Shown here one piece after another: positions 8,655 to 17,364 of a stretch of DNA of 64,000 nucleotides. Under the pieces are notes generated by a model. It had not been told where the DNA came from and ran no database searches. It saw only the letters and a list, made by a program, of their open reading frames with translations. This stretch comes from Microbacterium sp. TNHR37B (lineage in GTDB: Bacteria; Actinomycetota; Actinomycetes; Actinomycetales; Microbacteriaceae): NCBI RefSeq assembly GCF_001620065.1, contig NZ_LQGV01000003.1:992001-1056000 (forward strand), in the 5' to 3' direction. The position numbers and the translations under genes were made by a program. Position 1 is the first letter of the stretch. Every line of letters starts with the position of its first letter.

Positions 8655-9300
8655 TGTTTCACGTGAAACGGTGGACGCGGTAGAACCGGAGCCCTCGGCC
8701 GCCGCGGTGATCTTCGGCGACCGTCTGGAGGTCGCACGCTCCTTCACCGCCGCGCTTGCCGATCAAGGGGAACGCCGGGGGCTGATCGGTCCCCTCGAGC
8801 TCCCCCGGTTGTGGACCCGACACATTCTGAACAGTGCCGTGGCGGCGCCGCTGTTCCCCGCGGGCGCGGAGGTCGGAGACGTCGGGTCCGGCGCCGGTCT
8901 GCCGGGGTTGGTGCTCGCGATCGCCCGTCCCGACGTTCGTTGGGTTCTCATCGAGCCGATGGAGCGTCGCGTCGCCTGGTTGACGGAGCAGGTTCAGGAG
9001 CACCGTCTCGACAACGTCGAGGTCGTCCGCGCACGCGGCGAGGACTGGAAGCGAGGCCCGGTGCTCGACGCGGTGACGGCGCGGGCCGTGAGTGCTTTCC
9101 GCACACTGGTCCCCCTCACCGCGCCGCTGGTGCGCGACGGTGGCGAGCTCGTCTTCCTCAAGGGTGCGAGCGCGGAGCGGGAGATCGACGCGGCGGAGAA
9201 GGTCATCCGTAAGTTCCGGCTGACGCAGGTACGGGTCGAGCCCGCCGGGGAGGGCCTGATCACGGAGCCGACGCGGGTTCTTCGTGCTGTGGTGCGATGA
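8647..9300 (+). CDS. rsmG: 16S rRNA (guanine-N7) methyltransferase RsmG
   Basis: SAM-dependent enzyme that methylates N7 of G527 in 16S rRNA. About 217 residues from the GTG at 8647, which overlaps the jag stop; a second in-frame GTG at 8671 is possible. The SAM-binding motif is VGDVGSGAGLPGLVLAIARP, followed by WVLIEPMERRVAWL, and ARAVSAFRTLVPLTAPLV in the second half is typical. A parS site (8655-8670) lies inside the first codons, encoding VSRETV. The downstream 253 bases before parA hold four more parS-like sites. Confidence 0.95.
   Translation: MADVSRETVDAVEPEPSAAAVIFGDRLEVARSFTAALADQGERRGLIGPLELPRLWTRHILNSAVAAPLFPAGAEVGDVGSGAGLPGLVLAIARPDVRWVLIEPMERRVAWLTEQVQEHRLDNVEVVRARGEDWKRGPVLDAVTARAVSAFRTLVPLTAPLVRDGGELVFLKGASAEREIDAAEKVIRKFRLTQVRVEPAGEGLITEPTRVLRAVVR
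8655..8670. promoter_or_regulatory. parS: parS centromere-like site 1
   Basis: TGTTTCACGTGAAACG, 15 of 16 positions of the bacterial parS consensus. It sits inside the start of rsmG, about 0.66 kb before the other sites. ParB encoded at 10486 is expected to load here. Confidence 0.93.
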
Positions 9301-9328
9301 GCGACGCGAGGTGCCAGCAGATCGTGTG

Positions 9329-9344
9329 CGTTTCACGTGAAACG
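9329..9344. promoter_or_regulatory. parS: parS site 2
   Basis: CGTTTCACGTGAAACG, a perfect 16-base palindrome in the rsmG-parA spacer. First of a row of four sites; the next starts 42 bases later. Confidence 0.93.
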
Positions 9345-9370
9345 GTCGCGTGGGCTTGCCCCGGTGGTGC

Positions 9371-9386
9371 TGTTTCACGTGAAACG
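9371..9386. promoter_or_regulatory. parS: parS site 3
   Basis: TGTTTCACGTGAAACG in the rsmG-parA spacer, 42 bases after site 2 start-to-start. Confidence 0.93.
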
Positions 9387-9412
9387 CGCTCGCACGGCAG
9401 TCTCGAGCTCGT

Positions 9413-9428
9413 CGTTTCACGTGACACA
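9413..9428. promoter_or_regulatory. parS: parS-like site 4 (degenerate right arm)
   Basis: CGTTTCACGTGACACA; the left arm and core are perfect but the right arm has GACAC for GAAAC. It begins exactly 42 bases after site 3, so it keeps the spacing of the row and is probably a decayed or weaker site. Confidence 0.75.
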
Positions 9429-9450
9429 TCCTGAGACCCGAACGGTCGGC

Positions 9451-9466
9451 CGTTTCACGTGAAACG
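9451..9466. promoter_or_regulatory. parS: parS site 5
   Basis: CGTTTCACGTGAAACG, perfect palindrome, 38 bases after site 4 and 88 bases before the parA GTG, so ParB binding here could also influence parA transcription. Confidence 0.93.
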
Positions 9467-9553
9467 AGGTGATCGCCTCGCCTCTCGCACGGCGACCACG
9501 GTCAGCCCCCTCGACTACAGTGGAACAGCCCCTTTGAACGACAGGAGTAGCCG

Positions 9554-10486
9554 GTGACGGAATCGGAGAACCCCACGTCCTCCGCACCCTTCTCGTTCGA
9601 TGACAGTCCCATCGCCCGCGAGCTCGCAGACCTCACGTCTCGCCGCAAGGCGCTCGAAGCGGTCGAGCTGGAGTTCACGGGACCGACACGAGTGCTCACC
9701 GTGTCGAACCAGAAGGGTGGCGTGGGAAAGACCACGAGCACCGTCAACATCGCCTCCGCTCTCGCATCGGTCGGCGCGCGGGTGCTCGTCATCGACCTCG
9801 ATCCGCAGGGCAATGCGTCCACGGCGCTGGGGGTGCCGCACACCGCCGATATCCCCAGCATCTACGACGTCCTGATCGACGAGTTCCCCCTCAGTGACAT
9901 CGTGCAGACGAGTCCCGAGTCAGACCGTCTGTTCTGCGCCCCCTCGACGATCCACCTCGCTGGCGCGGAGATCGAGCTCGTGTCTCAGGTCGCCCGCGAA
10001 CATCGCCTCCGCACGGCGCTGGAGGACTATCTGTCTGGCACCGACGAGCCGCCGCACTTCGTGCTCATCGACTGCCCCCCGTCCCTCGGGCTTCTCACCA
10101 TCAACGCCTTCACTGCGGCCGACGAGCTCATGATCCCGATCCAGTGCGAGTACTACGCGCTCGAAGGGCTCAGCCAGCTGCTCGGCAGCGTGGGCATGAT
10201 CCAGAAGCACCTCAACCCGCGGCTGCACCTCTCGACGATCCTGCTCACGATGTACGACGGACGTACCCGCCTGGCCCAGCAGGTGGCGGACGAGGTCCGC
10301 TCACATTTCCCTCGGGAGGTTCTGCGTACGGTCATTCCTCGATCCGTTCGGGTCTCGGAGGCGCCGAGCTTCGGTCAGACGGTGATCGCGTACGACGGTG
10401 CATCGGCCGGCGCCGTCGCGTACCGCGAGGCAGCTGTGGAGATCGCTCGACGTGGTCGTGGCGGCAGTGAAGAAGGGGAGTCCTGA
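9554..10486 (+). CDS. parA: Chromosome partitioning ATPase ParA (Soj)
   Basis: Walker-type ATPase that moves ParB-parS complexes during chromosome segregation. 310 residues from a GTG preceded by an ACAGGAG ribosome site. A 45-residue N-terminal extension precedes TVSNQKGGVGKTTSTVNIA with the deviant Walker A at about residues 54-61; Walker A' VLVIDLDPQGNAS and Walker B FVLIDCPPSLGLL follow. It overlaps parB by one base (TGATG). The adjoining parS row (9329-9466) supports the assignment to the chromosomal partition system. Confidence 0.97.
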   Translation: MTESENPTSSAPFSFDDSPIARELADLTSRRKALEAVELEFTGPTRVLTVSNQKGGVGKTTSTVNIASALASVGARVLVIDLDPQGNASTALGVPHTADIPSIYDVLIDEFPLSDIVQTSPESDRLFCAPSTIHLAGAEIELVSQVAREHRLRTALEDYLSGTDEPPHFVLIDCPPSLGLLTINAFTAADELMIPIQCEYYALEGLSQLLGSVGMIQKHLNPRLHLSTILLTMYDGRTRLAQQVADEVRSHFPREVLRTVIPRSVRVSEAPSFGQTVIAYDGASAGAVAYREAAVEIARRGRGGSEEGES

Positions 10487-11448
10487 TGGCGAAGAGAACG
10501 GGTCTGGGCAGGGGGATCGGAGCACTGATCCCCACCGCCGAGTCGAATGAGGCACGGCCGGTCGACGTGTTCTTCCCCGGAGCACCGGCGGACAAGAGCG
10601 CGGAGACCCCGTCGGACGGTGACGCAGCGGAGCTCCTCGCCATTCCGGGAACCCGATTGATCGAGATCGATCCCCGGGAGATCGTGCCCAACCCGCGTCA
10701 GCCGCGGACGCACTTCGATCCCGATGATCTCGCGGAGCTGATCCACAGCGTTCGGGAGTTCGGCGTGCTGCAGCCCGTCGTCGTGCGGACCAACGAGGAC
10801 GGCAAGTACGAGCTCATCATGGGTGAGCGTCGAACGCGCGCCTCGCGCGAGGCAGGCCTGACCTCGATCCCGGCGATCGTCCGCGACACCTCGGACGAGA
10901 ACCTTCTGCGCGATGCGCTGCTGGAGAACCTCCACCGCTCCCAGCTGAACCCTCTCGAAGAGGCGTCGGCGTACCAGCAGCTGCTCGACGACTTCGGCAT
11001 CACGCAGGAAGAGCTCGCGACGCGGATCGGTCGCTCCCGCCCGCAGATCAGCAACACGATCCGTCTCCTGAAGCTGCCGGTGCCCGTCCAGCAGCGGGTC
11101 GCGGCAGGAGTGCTCAGCGCGGGGCACGCGCGCGCCGTCCTCTCCCTCGACACCCCCGAGGCCATGCAGCGCCTGGCCGACAAGATCGTCAATGAAGATC
11201 TTTCCGTGCGCGCCGCGGAGGCGGCCGCGAAGGCTCCCGACGCCGGCGCTCGTCGGTCGACGCCGAAGGCCGGCGCTCGGCGTGCGCACCTCGACGAGGT
11301 CGCGGAGCGTCTCGGAGACCGCCTGAACACGAAGGTCAAGATCAACCTAACGGCCAGAAAAGGCCAGATCAGCATTGATTTCGCCACCATCCAGGATTTG
11401 AACCGGATCCTCGCGGAGATCGGTGAGACGGAGTACGGCTCGTTCTGA
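10486..11448 (+). CDS. parB: Chromosome partitioning protein ParB (CTPase)
   Basis: DNA-binding CTPase that loads at parS and spreads as a sliding clamp. 320 residues starting MAKRTGLGRGIGALIP, the ParA-stimulating N-terminal motif. The N-terminal domain has NPRQPRTHFD and the GERRTRASREAGL nucleotide-binding box, then ENLHRSQLNPLEEASAYQQLL, and the helix-turn-helix ELATRIGRSRPQISNTIRLLKLP, with a C-terminal dimerisation region. Coupled to parA by a one-base overlap. Identification is secure. Confidence 0.97.
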   Translation: MAKRTGLGRGIGALIPTAESNEARPVDVFFPGAPADKSAETPSDGDAAELLAIPGTRLIEIDPREIVPNPRQPRTHFDPDDLAELIHSVREFGVLQPVVVRTNEDGKYELIMGERRTRASREAGLTSIPAIVRDTSDENLLRDALLENLHRSQLNPLEEASAYQQLLDDFGITQEELATRIGRSRPQISNTIRLLKLPVPVQQRVAAGVLSAGHARAVLSLDTPEAMQRLADKIVNEDLSVRAAEAAAKAPDAGARRSTPKAGARRAHLDEVAERLGDRLNTKVKINLTARKGQISIDFATIQDLNRILAEIGETEYGSF

Positions 11449-11481
11449 GTCGCTGTCGGCGCGGCGGCGTAGGCTGGAGAG

Positions 11482-11820
11482 GTGACCGAAGCCCGCCCCG
11501 CACGCCGCGCCAGTCTGGAGCTCCTGCGTGCCGAAGCGGGCGACGAGTTGTCGGTCCTCATCGAGGAGCGAGTGCGCGACGGCGAGGATCCGTGGGACTT
11601 CATGGAGGACCTTCCGAGCGTCGATGAGCTCGTCGTGCTGACGCTGCGCGCCGAGAACATCGCCTCGAACGGAGGTGTCCGCCCGAACGCCAGCCGGAAC
11701 TACCGTGTCCTGCGACAGATCGCGCTCGACTATCCGCCTCTCACGCGAGCCGTGTGGCGCCTGCTGGGAAGCGAACCGCACCGGCGCTGGGACGCATCGG
11801 TGCGGATCGAAGCGTCCTGA
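11482..11820 (+). CDS. Conserved hypothetical protein downstream of parB
   Basis: Not recognised as a named family. 112 residues from a GTG at 11482 (MTEARPARRASLELLRAEAGDELSVLIEERV). Soluble, mixed charge, with no signal peptide, membrane segment or metal motif. It lies 33 bases after parB and just ahead of a strong bidirectional terminator, so it is probably the last gene of the par transcript. The codon bias matches its neighbours and the frame ends cleanly, which supports a real gene. A role in chromosome segregation is possible from position only. Confidence 0.7.
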   Translation: MTEARPARRASLELLRAEAGDELSVLIEERVRDGEDPWDFMEDLPSVDELVVLTLRAENIASNGGVRPNASRNYRVLRQIALDYPPLTRAVWRLLGSEPHRRWDASVRIEAS

Positions 11821-11858
11821 CCGCGTCGACAGCCGGACGCCGCCGCTGGACGACAAAA

Positions 11859-11888
11859 GGCCCGGTCGGAGGCAATTCCGACCGGGCC
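11859..11888. terminator. Bidirectional terminator between the par operon and trxA
   Basis: Perfect 12-base-pair stem (GGCCCGGTCGGA / TCCGACCGGGCC) with a 6-base loop, flanked by AAAA on the left and a short T-containing tract on the right. It separates converging transcripts from parB and trxA. Confidence 0.85.
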
Positions 11889-11903
11889 CTTCGTATGGTC
11901 GCG

Positions 11904-12227
11904 TCAGGCGAGGTATGCCGCGAGGTCCTGCTCGAGGGCGAACTTCGGCTTGGCGCCGATGATCGTCTTCTCGACCTGGCCCTTGTTGAACACCTTCATC
12001 GCGGGGATCGAGGTGATCTGGTACTCCATCGCGAGGTTCGGGTTCTCGTCGACGTTCAGCTTGAGGACGGTGATCTTGTCGCCGTTCTCGGACTGGATCT
12101 CGTCGAGGATGGGTCCCACCATGCGACAGGGACCGCACCATTCGGCCCAGAAGTCCACCAGGATGGGACCCTCTGCGTCGATGACGTCCTGCTGCCAGGT
12201 GCTCTCGTTCGTGGCCTTGGCGGTCAT
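11904..12227 (-). CDS. trxA: Thioredoxin
   Basis: Small cytoplasmic disulfide reductase supplying reducing power to ribonucleotide reductase, peroxidases and other proteins. 107 residues, the usual length, with FWAEWCGPCRM: active-site Cys31 and Cys34 in a WCGPC motif, and the cis-proline region TSIPAMKVF. It is downstream of trxB on the same strand with a 70-base gap, forming the origin-proximal trxB-trxA pair typical of actinobacteria. Identification is secure. Confidence 0.97.
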   Translation of the reverse strand: MTAKATNESTWQQDVIDAEGPILVDFWAEWCGPCRMVGPILDEIQSENGDKITVLKLNVDENPNLAMEYQITSIPAMKVFNKGQVEKTIIGAKPKFALEQDLAAYLA

Positions 12228-12297
12228 TTCACTGTCTCCTTCGGAAAGCTGTCAACGATGACAACACGGGTTCGGGGCGATTTGTTCCGATGCCGTC

Positions 12298-13296
12298 TCA
12301 GGCGGCCGTCGCGTCGGCGTCGGCGTCCGGCAGCGCGTCGATCTGCGACGCGTCGGCCTCGGGCGCGCCGGCGTCGTCGAGCGCGGCCAGGTAGTGCTCG
12401 ACATCGAGGGCAGCGACCGTACCGCTTCCGGCCGCCGTGACGGCCTGCCGGTAGGTCGGGTCGATCACGTCACCGGCGGCGAAGACACCGGGGACGGAGG
12501 TCCGCGAGGTACGACCGTCCACCCAGATCGTGCCGTGCTCGGTGAGATCGAGAACGCCGTGCACGAGGTGCGTGCGAGGGTCGTTGCCGATCGCGACGAA
12601 GATGCCGTCGAGCGGAAGCTCGCGCGTCGAGCCGTCGACCGTGTCCTTGAGGACGACACCGGTCACCGCGTCGTCACCGAGCACGTCGACGACCTCGCTG
12701 TTCCACACGAACTCGATCTTCTCGTTGCCGAACGCGCGCTCCTGCATGATCTTCGAGGCGCGAAGCTCGCTCCGACGGTGGATCACATAGACCTTCGTCG
12801 CGAACTTGGTGAGGAAGGTCGCCTCCTCCATCGCCGAGTCACCGCCGCCGACGACGGCGATCGTGCGCTCGCGGAAGAAGAATCCGTCGCAGGTGGCGCA
12901 GTACGAGACGCCGTGGCCGGACAGGCGCGCCTCGCCCTCGATGCCGATCTTGCGGGGAGCGGAACCGGTGGCGTAGACGACGGAGTCGGCCTCGTGGGTG
13001 GTTCCCGATCCGAGCGTCACCTTCTTGACGCGGCCGGAGAAGTCCACGCTCACGACGTCGTCGTAGACGACCTCGGTGCCGAACTTCTCGGCCTGCTCCT
13101 GCATCTTCGTCATGAGGTCGGGCCCCATGATGCCCTCGGGGAACCCCGGGAAGTTCTCCACCTCGGTGGTGTTCATGAGCTCCCCGCCCGCTTCGACCGA
13201 GCTGGCGATCAGCAGCGGCTCGAGGTTGGCACGCGCGGCGTAGATGGCCGCGGTGTACCCCGCCGGACCCGATCCGATGATGATGACCTTGCGCAC
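12298..13296 (-). CDS. trxB: Thioredoxin reductase (NADPH)
   Basis: FAD enzyme that reduces thioredoxin with NADPH. 332 residues. FAD-binding GSGPAGYTAAIYAARA is at the N-terminus, the redox-active CATC pair is Cys133/Cys136, the NADPH-binding VVGGGDSAMEEA follows, and the C-terminal FAD site GVFAAGDVIDPTYRQAVTAAGSGTVAA is intact. A short Ala/Asp-rich tail (about 25 residues) exceeds the compact family length. Reads toward trxA. Confidence 0.97.
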   Translation of the reverse strand: MRKVIIIGSGPAGYTAAIYAARANLEPLLIASSVEAGGELMNTTEVENFPGFPEGIMGPDLMTKMQEQAEKFGTEVVYDDVVSVDFSGRVKKVTLGSGTTHEADSVVYATGSAPRKIGIEGEARLSGHGVSYCATCDGFFFRERTIAVVGGGDSAMEEATFLTKFATKVYVIHRRSELRASKIMQERAFGNEKIEFVWNSEVVDVLGDDAVTGVVLKDTVDGSTRELPLDGIFVAIGNDPRTHLVHGVLDLTEHGTIWVDGRTSRTSVPGVFAAGDVIDPTYRQAVTAAGSGTVAALDVEHYLAALDDAGAPEADASQIDALPDADADATAA

Positions 13297-13401
13297 GTGA
13301 CTGCCCTTCTGTTCGCGGGGCGATCAAGGCCCCAGCACATTCAACCCATGCTAACCGCGGGGCATTCCACGTCCGGGGCGGCACTCCGCACGCAGCGGGC
13401 G

Positions 13402-15006
13402 TCAGCGACCGGGGAGGAACCGGCGCACCGTCCGCACGGCCGTTCGCAGCTCCGGGGCGCGCAGGAGGGCGAGGAAGGCCGTGTAGACGATGAGCGTCAC
13501 GAGACCGATGAGGGCCGCGGAGAGGAAGCCCGCAAGACGGTCGGAAGCCGCCCACCCCGCCGCGCCGCCGAGCAGCTCGAACGTGAGCCATCCTGCCGCT
13601 GTGGCGGGAACGGCGGCGATCACGAACCTCACGACCGCGCGGGCCGCCGCGCCGAGCCCCAGGGGACGGGCGATCCGGCGTCGCAAGAGGACGACCGCGA
13701 GAGCGAACTGGATGATGTTGGCGAGCGACTGACCGAGGGCGATGCCCACCGCCAGCCATGGCAGCGGCAACGCGACGAACGCGATGACCGCGGTGACGAT
13801 GACCAGCACTGCCTGGACCGTCGTGTAGAGGAACGGCGTGCGGGTGTCGCCCAGCGCATAGAAGGTGCGTTGGATGCCGAACTGGAAGGACAGCGGCAGG
13901 AGGGCCACGAGGAAGGCGGCGAGCACCCATGCCAGAGCGACCGCCTCGTCGGCGTCGTTGGCGAACAGCCTCGACAGCGGCACGATTGCAGCGATCATGG
14001 CGCCGAGGATGCCCACCATGAACACGCCGATGGTGCGGGTGAGGCTGGCGAGATCCGCCGTGACGGCATCGGTGCGTCCCTCTGCCACGTGCTCGCTGAG
14101 CTGCGTGTAGTACGGCGTACCGAGGGAGATGACGATGATCGAGAACGGGAGCATGAACAGGAGCCACGCCGTCTGGATCGCGAACTGAGCGGCCCCGACA
14201 TCGGATGCCGATCCCACGAGATTGGCCTGGACGGCGCCGGCGATCTGGCTGACGACGACCATGAGGAAGGTCCACCCGGCCAGCCGTCCGATATGGCGGA
14301 GGCCGATGCCGCGCCAGCGGAAGTCGGGGCGGACGTGCAACCCCGCCCGTCGCCAGAACAGCAGCAGCACGAGAGCCTGCAGCACGATGCCGAGGGTGGC
14401 GGTCCCTCCCATCAGCGCGATCATTCCCGGGGTCCAGTCGCGGGCGGATCGCGTGAGGCCGAAGAGCCAGATGAAGGCACCGAATCCGATGATCGACACG
14501 ATGTTGTTGATGATGGGCGACCAGGCGAACGGTCCGAACACCCGCCGCGCGTTCAGCACTTCGCCGACCAGGGCGTACAGACCGTAGAAGAACAGCTGCG
14601 GGAGGCACCAGTAGGCCAGCGCGAGCGCCAGCGCTCGACCCTCCGGCGAGAACTTGCCGCCGTAGATGAGGACGAGCAGGGGCGCGGCCACGATCGCCAC
14701 CACCGTGACGGCGCCGAGGACGACGACTCCGAGGGTGAGGAGCTTGGAGACGAAGGCGCTTCCCTGGTCGGCGTGCGTGCGCACCGCCTTGACGATCTGC
14801 GGCACGATGATGCCGGCCAGGAGTCCCGACGAGATGAGGGCGAAGATGCTGTTGGGCAGCTGATTGGCCACGGCGAAGGAGTTGGCCGCCGAGGATCCGA
14901 CGACGCCGAGGGCACCGACGAGCACCATGTTCCGGATGAGCCCGGTGATGCGCGAGACCATCGTGCCGGCGCTGATGAGGGCGCTCGACCTGCCGAGGCT
15001 AGCCAT
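13402..15006 (-). CDS. murJ: Lipid II flippase MurJ (MviN family)
   Basis: Polytopic membrane protein of the MOP superfamily that flips lipid II for peptidoglycan synthesis. 534 residues, many hydrophobic segments throughout; it starts MASLGRSSALISAGTMVSRITGLIRNMVLV, the conserved MurJ opening, and has QLPNSIFALISSGLLAGIIVPQIV. It ends shortly after the last membrane segments, so it lacks the large C-terminal pseudokinase region fused to the mycobacterial MviN (Rv3910). Its start overlaps the stop of the DUF6049 gene by 8 bases, indicating coupled translation. Confidence 0.95.
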   Translation of the reverse strand: MASLGRSSALISAGTMVSRITGLIRNMVLVGALGVVGSSAANSFAVANQLPNSIFALISSGLLAGIIVPQIVKAVRTHADQGSAFVSKLLTLGVVVLGAVTVVAIVAAPLLVLIYGGKFSPEGRALALALAYWCLPQLFFYGLYALVGEVLNARRVFGPFAWSPIINNIVSIIGFGAFIWLFGLTRSARDWTPGMIALMGGTATLGIVLQALVLLLFWRRAGLHVRPDFRWRGIGLRHIGRLAGWTFLMVVVSQIAGAVQANLVGSASDVGAAQFAIQTAWLLFMLPFSIIVISLGTPYYTQLSEHVAEGRTDAVTADLASLTRTIGVFMVGILGAMIAAIVPLSRLFANDADEAVALAWVLAAFLVALLPLSFQFGIQRTFYALGDTRTPFLYTTVQAVLVIVTAVIAFVALPLPWLAVGIALGQSLANIIQFALAVVLLRRRIARPLGLGAAARAVVRFVIAAVPATAAGWLTFELLGGAAGWAASDRLAGFLSAALIGLVTLIVYTAFLALLRAPELRTAVRTVRRFLPGR

Positions 15007-17206
15007 GTGTTGTGGCCTCCGTCGCCGGGGCGGGATCGGACGGGGCGACGCGGCGGCGCCGGCGGATGCGGACGACGGTACGGATGAGGCCGAGGATGAT
15101 GAAGGTCGCCACGAGCACCGACATCACGACGACACCGATGGTCTCCCACTCGGCGCGCACCGCCACGTCGATGGTGACGGAACCACCGATCTTCACCAGC
15201 GACGGACTCCACAGCTGCAGCGACAGGCTGGAGTCTCCGTTGCCGACGCGAGCCTCCACCGGCACGTCGACGCGCGTCGCTTGCGCGGCCCCCGCGGTGA
15301 ACGCGGTGGTGTCCTGCACGACGATGCGCGGGTCGCGGGGCTCCACGGCCAGGACCAGCGACACCGGCCACGGAAGGTCGTTGCGCACCGAGAAGGCCAA
15401 CGGCGCGCTCGCGCCGAGGAGGTTGATGTCGGGCGAGCGCACGATCGAGACCGCGTCGAGGGTGGCCTGAGTATCTGTGGCGTGGGTCGCGACGGCGACC
15501 GACCACTCGTCGTTCCCGCGCCAGCCGTTGCCGAGCAGCTGCAGGACGCGGGCGCGTTCGGGGCCCGTGATGAGGGTGGGGTCCTCCAGGATGGTCGCGA
15601 AGGCGGCGAGCTTCTCCTCGCCCGCCAGGAAGCGCTCCAGGGTCCTCGCCCGCGCGTCGTCGTCCGTGCCGGCGGCGAGGGATACCTCGTCACCGTTCGG
15701 ACTCGCCATCAGCGCCATCATCCCGCCCGGCTCCCGCCCGTCGAGCGAGGCCGCGGTGCGGATCGTCGCACGCAGCGCCTCCTCGGAGCGGTCCCGTCCG
15801 CGGTCGATCGTCACCAGGAGCGGCACATCGGCGTCGGTGAAGGTCGCAAAGGCCGAGGCGGTCGCCAAGGCCTCGTCGCGGTCGATCGTCGAGACGGCGT
15901 TGCTGGCGCGGCGAAGAGCGGTGGTCACGTCGCTGTCGTAGACGAGCACCTGAGCACCGCCGACGTCGGCCCGCGTCTGCCCGTCGCCTGCCTTCGAGGA
16001 TCCCGCGATGGTGTCGGAGGGGACGAGGGTGAGAGGGAGCGACCCCTCCGCCCCGCCCGAGAGCATCTCCAGGAGGCCGGGTTCCGCGGTTCCCGCCGCC
16101 GGCCAGAACACATCGTCGCGCGCGGCGCCGATGTCCAGCAGCTCGTCGATCGTGGGCAGGACCACGCCGTCGGGGCCGGGGGTCGGGCTGGGGGACCCGG
16201 CGCCGGCGGTGGTCGACCCGGCATCGTCGGGGGACGCCTGCGCGTCCGCGTCTTCCTCTGCCTCGGCGTCGACGACCGTCGCGGGGTCGATGTAGGAGGA
16301 GAGCGTCTCGACGGTGAGCGGCTCGCTGAGTCCCGCCGCGTACTGGGCCGCGAGGTCCGCGTCTCCGAACTGCAATGCGAAGCGATCGTTGGGAAGAGCG
16401 AGGAGATCGGCGAGCCACGTCTGAGCCGTCTCCGGGGCCGCGGTGCCGAGCACGCGGATGGCGGCGGCGATCGCGGGATCGACCGCGAGGATGGCCGAGG
16501 TTCCCCGCACGGCGTCCAGCTGCGCGCGCAGGCTCCCGCCCTCGGCCGTGAGGGTGGCCAGTTCGTCGGAGGTGAGGAGGCCCTCGGAGAGCGGGCCCGC
16601 CGTGACCGGGACGATCACCGCCACGCGCCCGGCGGCGGGAGCGTCGTCGGGGACCACCCAGACGCTCCGTCGCTCGATCTCGCCCGCCGGGGAGCGATAG
16701 GTGGCACGGAGCGCGTACGCCCCCGGGGCGAGGTCGTCGCCCACCTCCACGGCGGTGCTCGCCGACGCCGATCCGTAGGGTCCGACGGTGCCGATCGTCT
16801 CGGTGCCGACGCGACGCAGCGCGGGCGAGGAGTCCCCCGAGGTCCACGCCTCCACGGCCTTGCGCGATGTGAGGGGCGTGCGGCTCACGGCGAGCTCGAC
16901 CGTCCCGGGCTCGACGACGTCCTGCGCCGCGTTGGTCACCGACAGGGAGACCAGGAGGCGGCCATCGCTGCGGACGACGCCGTCGGCCCGCGCGGCCGCG
17001 CGGAAGTCGACGCGCGCGAGGGAGCCGTCGGGCGCGGCGGCGGGACGCTCCGTGGCTGCGCCGGCGGACGCGGCGGGCGCGGCCCACACCGCTCCTCCCG
17101 CCAGCACGGCGACGGCCAGCGCCATCGCACGGAGCGACCGGCGGGGTCGTCGGTGCGCGCGGCGGCGGGGGGACGGTGCCCCGAGAGTGTGGGGAGTCAT
17201 AGTCAT
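14999..17206 (-). CDS. DUF6049 family secreted, membrane-anchored protein
   Basis: Large envelope protein encoded directly upstream of murJ, as is Rv3909 in mycobacteria; biochemical function is unknown. 735 residues. An Arg-rich start and hydrophobic stretch (AMALAVAVLAGGAVWAAPAASA, about residues 27-48) form a signal peptide; one membrane segment lies near the end (IGVVVMSVLVATFIILGLI) followed by an RIRRRRRV cytoplasmic tail, so most of the protein faces outside. The middle contains an acidic low-complexity patch (AEEDADAQASPDDAG). The conserved link with murJ suggests a role in envelope assembly, which is inference. Confidence 0.85.
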   Translation of the reverse strand: MTMTPHTLGAPSPRRRAHRRPRRSLRAMALAVAVLAGGAVWAAPAASAGAATERPAAAPDGSLARVDFRAAARADGVVRSDGRLLVSLSVTNAAQDVVEPGTVELAVSRTPLTSRKAVEAWTSGDSSPALRRVGTETIGTVGPYGSASASTAVEVGDDLAPGAYALRATYRSPAGEIERRSVWVVPDDAPAAGRVAVIVPVTAGPLSEGLLTSDELATLTAEGGSLRAQLDAVRGTSAILAVDPAIAAAIRVLGTAAPETAQTWLADLLALPNDRFALQFGDADLAAQYAAGLSEPLTVETLSSYIDPATVVDAEAEEDADAQASPDDAGSTTAGAGSPSPTPGPDGVVLPTIDELLDIGAARDDVFWPAAGTAEPGLLEMLSGGAEGSLPLTLVPSDTIAGSSKAGDGQTRADVGGAQVLVYDSDVTTALRRASNAVSTIDRDEALATASAFATFTDADVPLLVTIDRGRDRSEEALRATIRTAASLDGREPGGMMALMASPNGDEVSLAAGTDDDARARTLERFLAGEEKLAAFATILEDPTLITGPERARVLQLLGNGWRGNDEWSVAVATHATDTQATLDAVSIVRSPDINLLGASAPLAFSVRNDLPWPVSLVLAVEPRDPRIVVQDTTAFTAGAAQATRVDVPVEARVGNGDSSLSLQLWSPSLVKIGGSVTIDVAVRAEWETIGVVVMSVLVATFIILGLIRTVVRIRRRRRVAPSDPAPATEATTHG

Positions 17207-17364
17207 GGCAACGGGTGTGCGATCCCGGACCGCACGACTGGTGGCATTCTATGGTTCCCGACCTGTGCGCCGCCTTCGACGCCGCCGGATGAGCACCCGG
17301 CCGAACCGATCCGCGCCTGTGGGGGAGCCGGCGACGCGCGGAGACGGTGGGATTGAATGGACGC

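Noticed and set aside
12394..15087. Long open frame on the plus strand opposite trxB and murJ
   Set aside because: Product is an Arg/Asp/His-rich shadow typical of GC-rich antisense frames; the minus-strand genes are clearly real.
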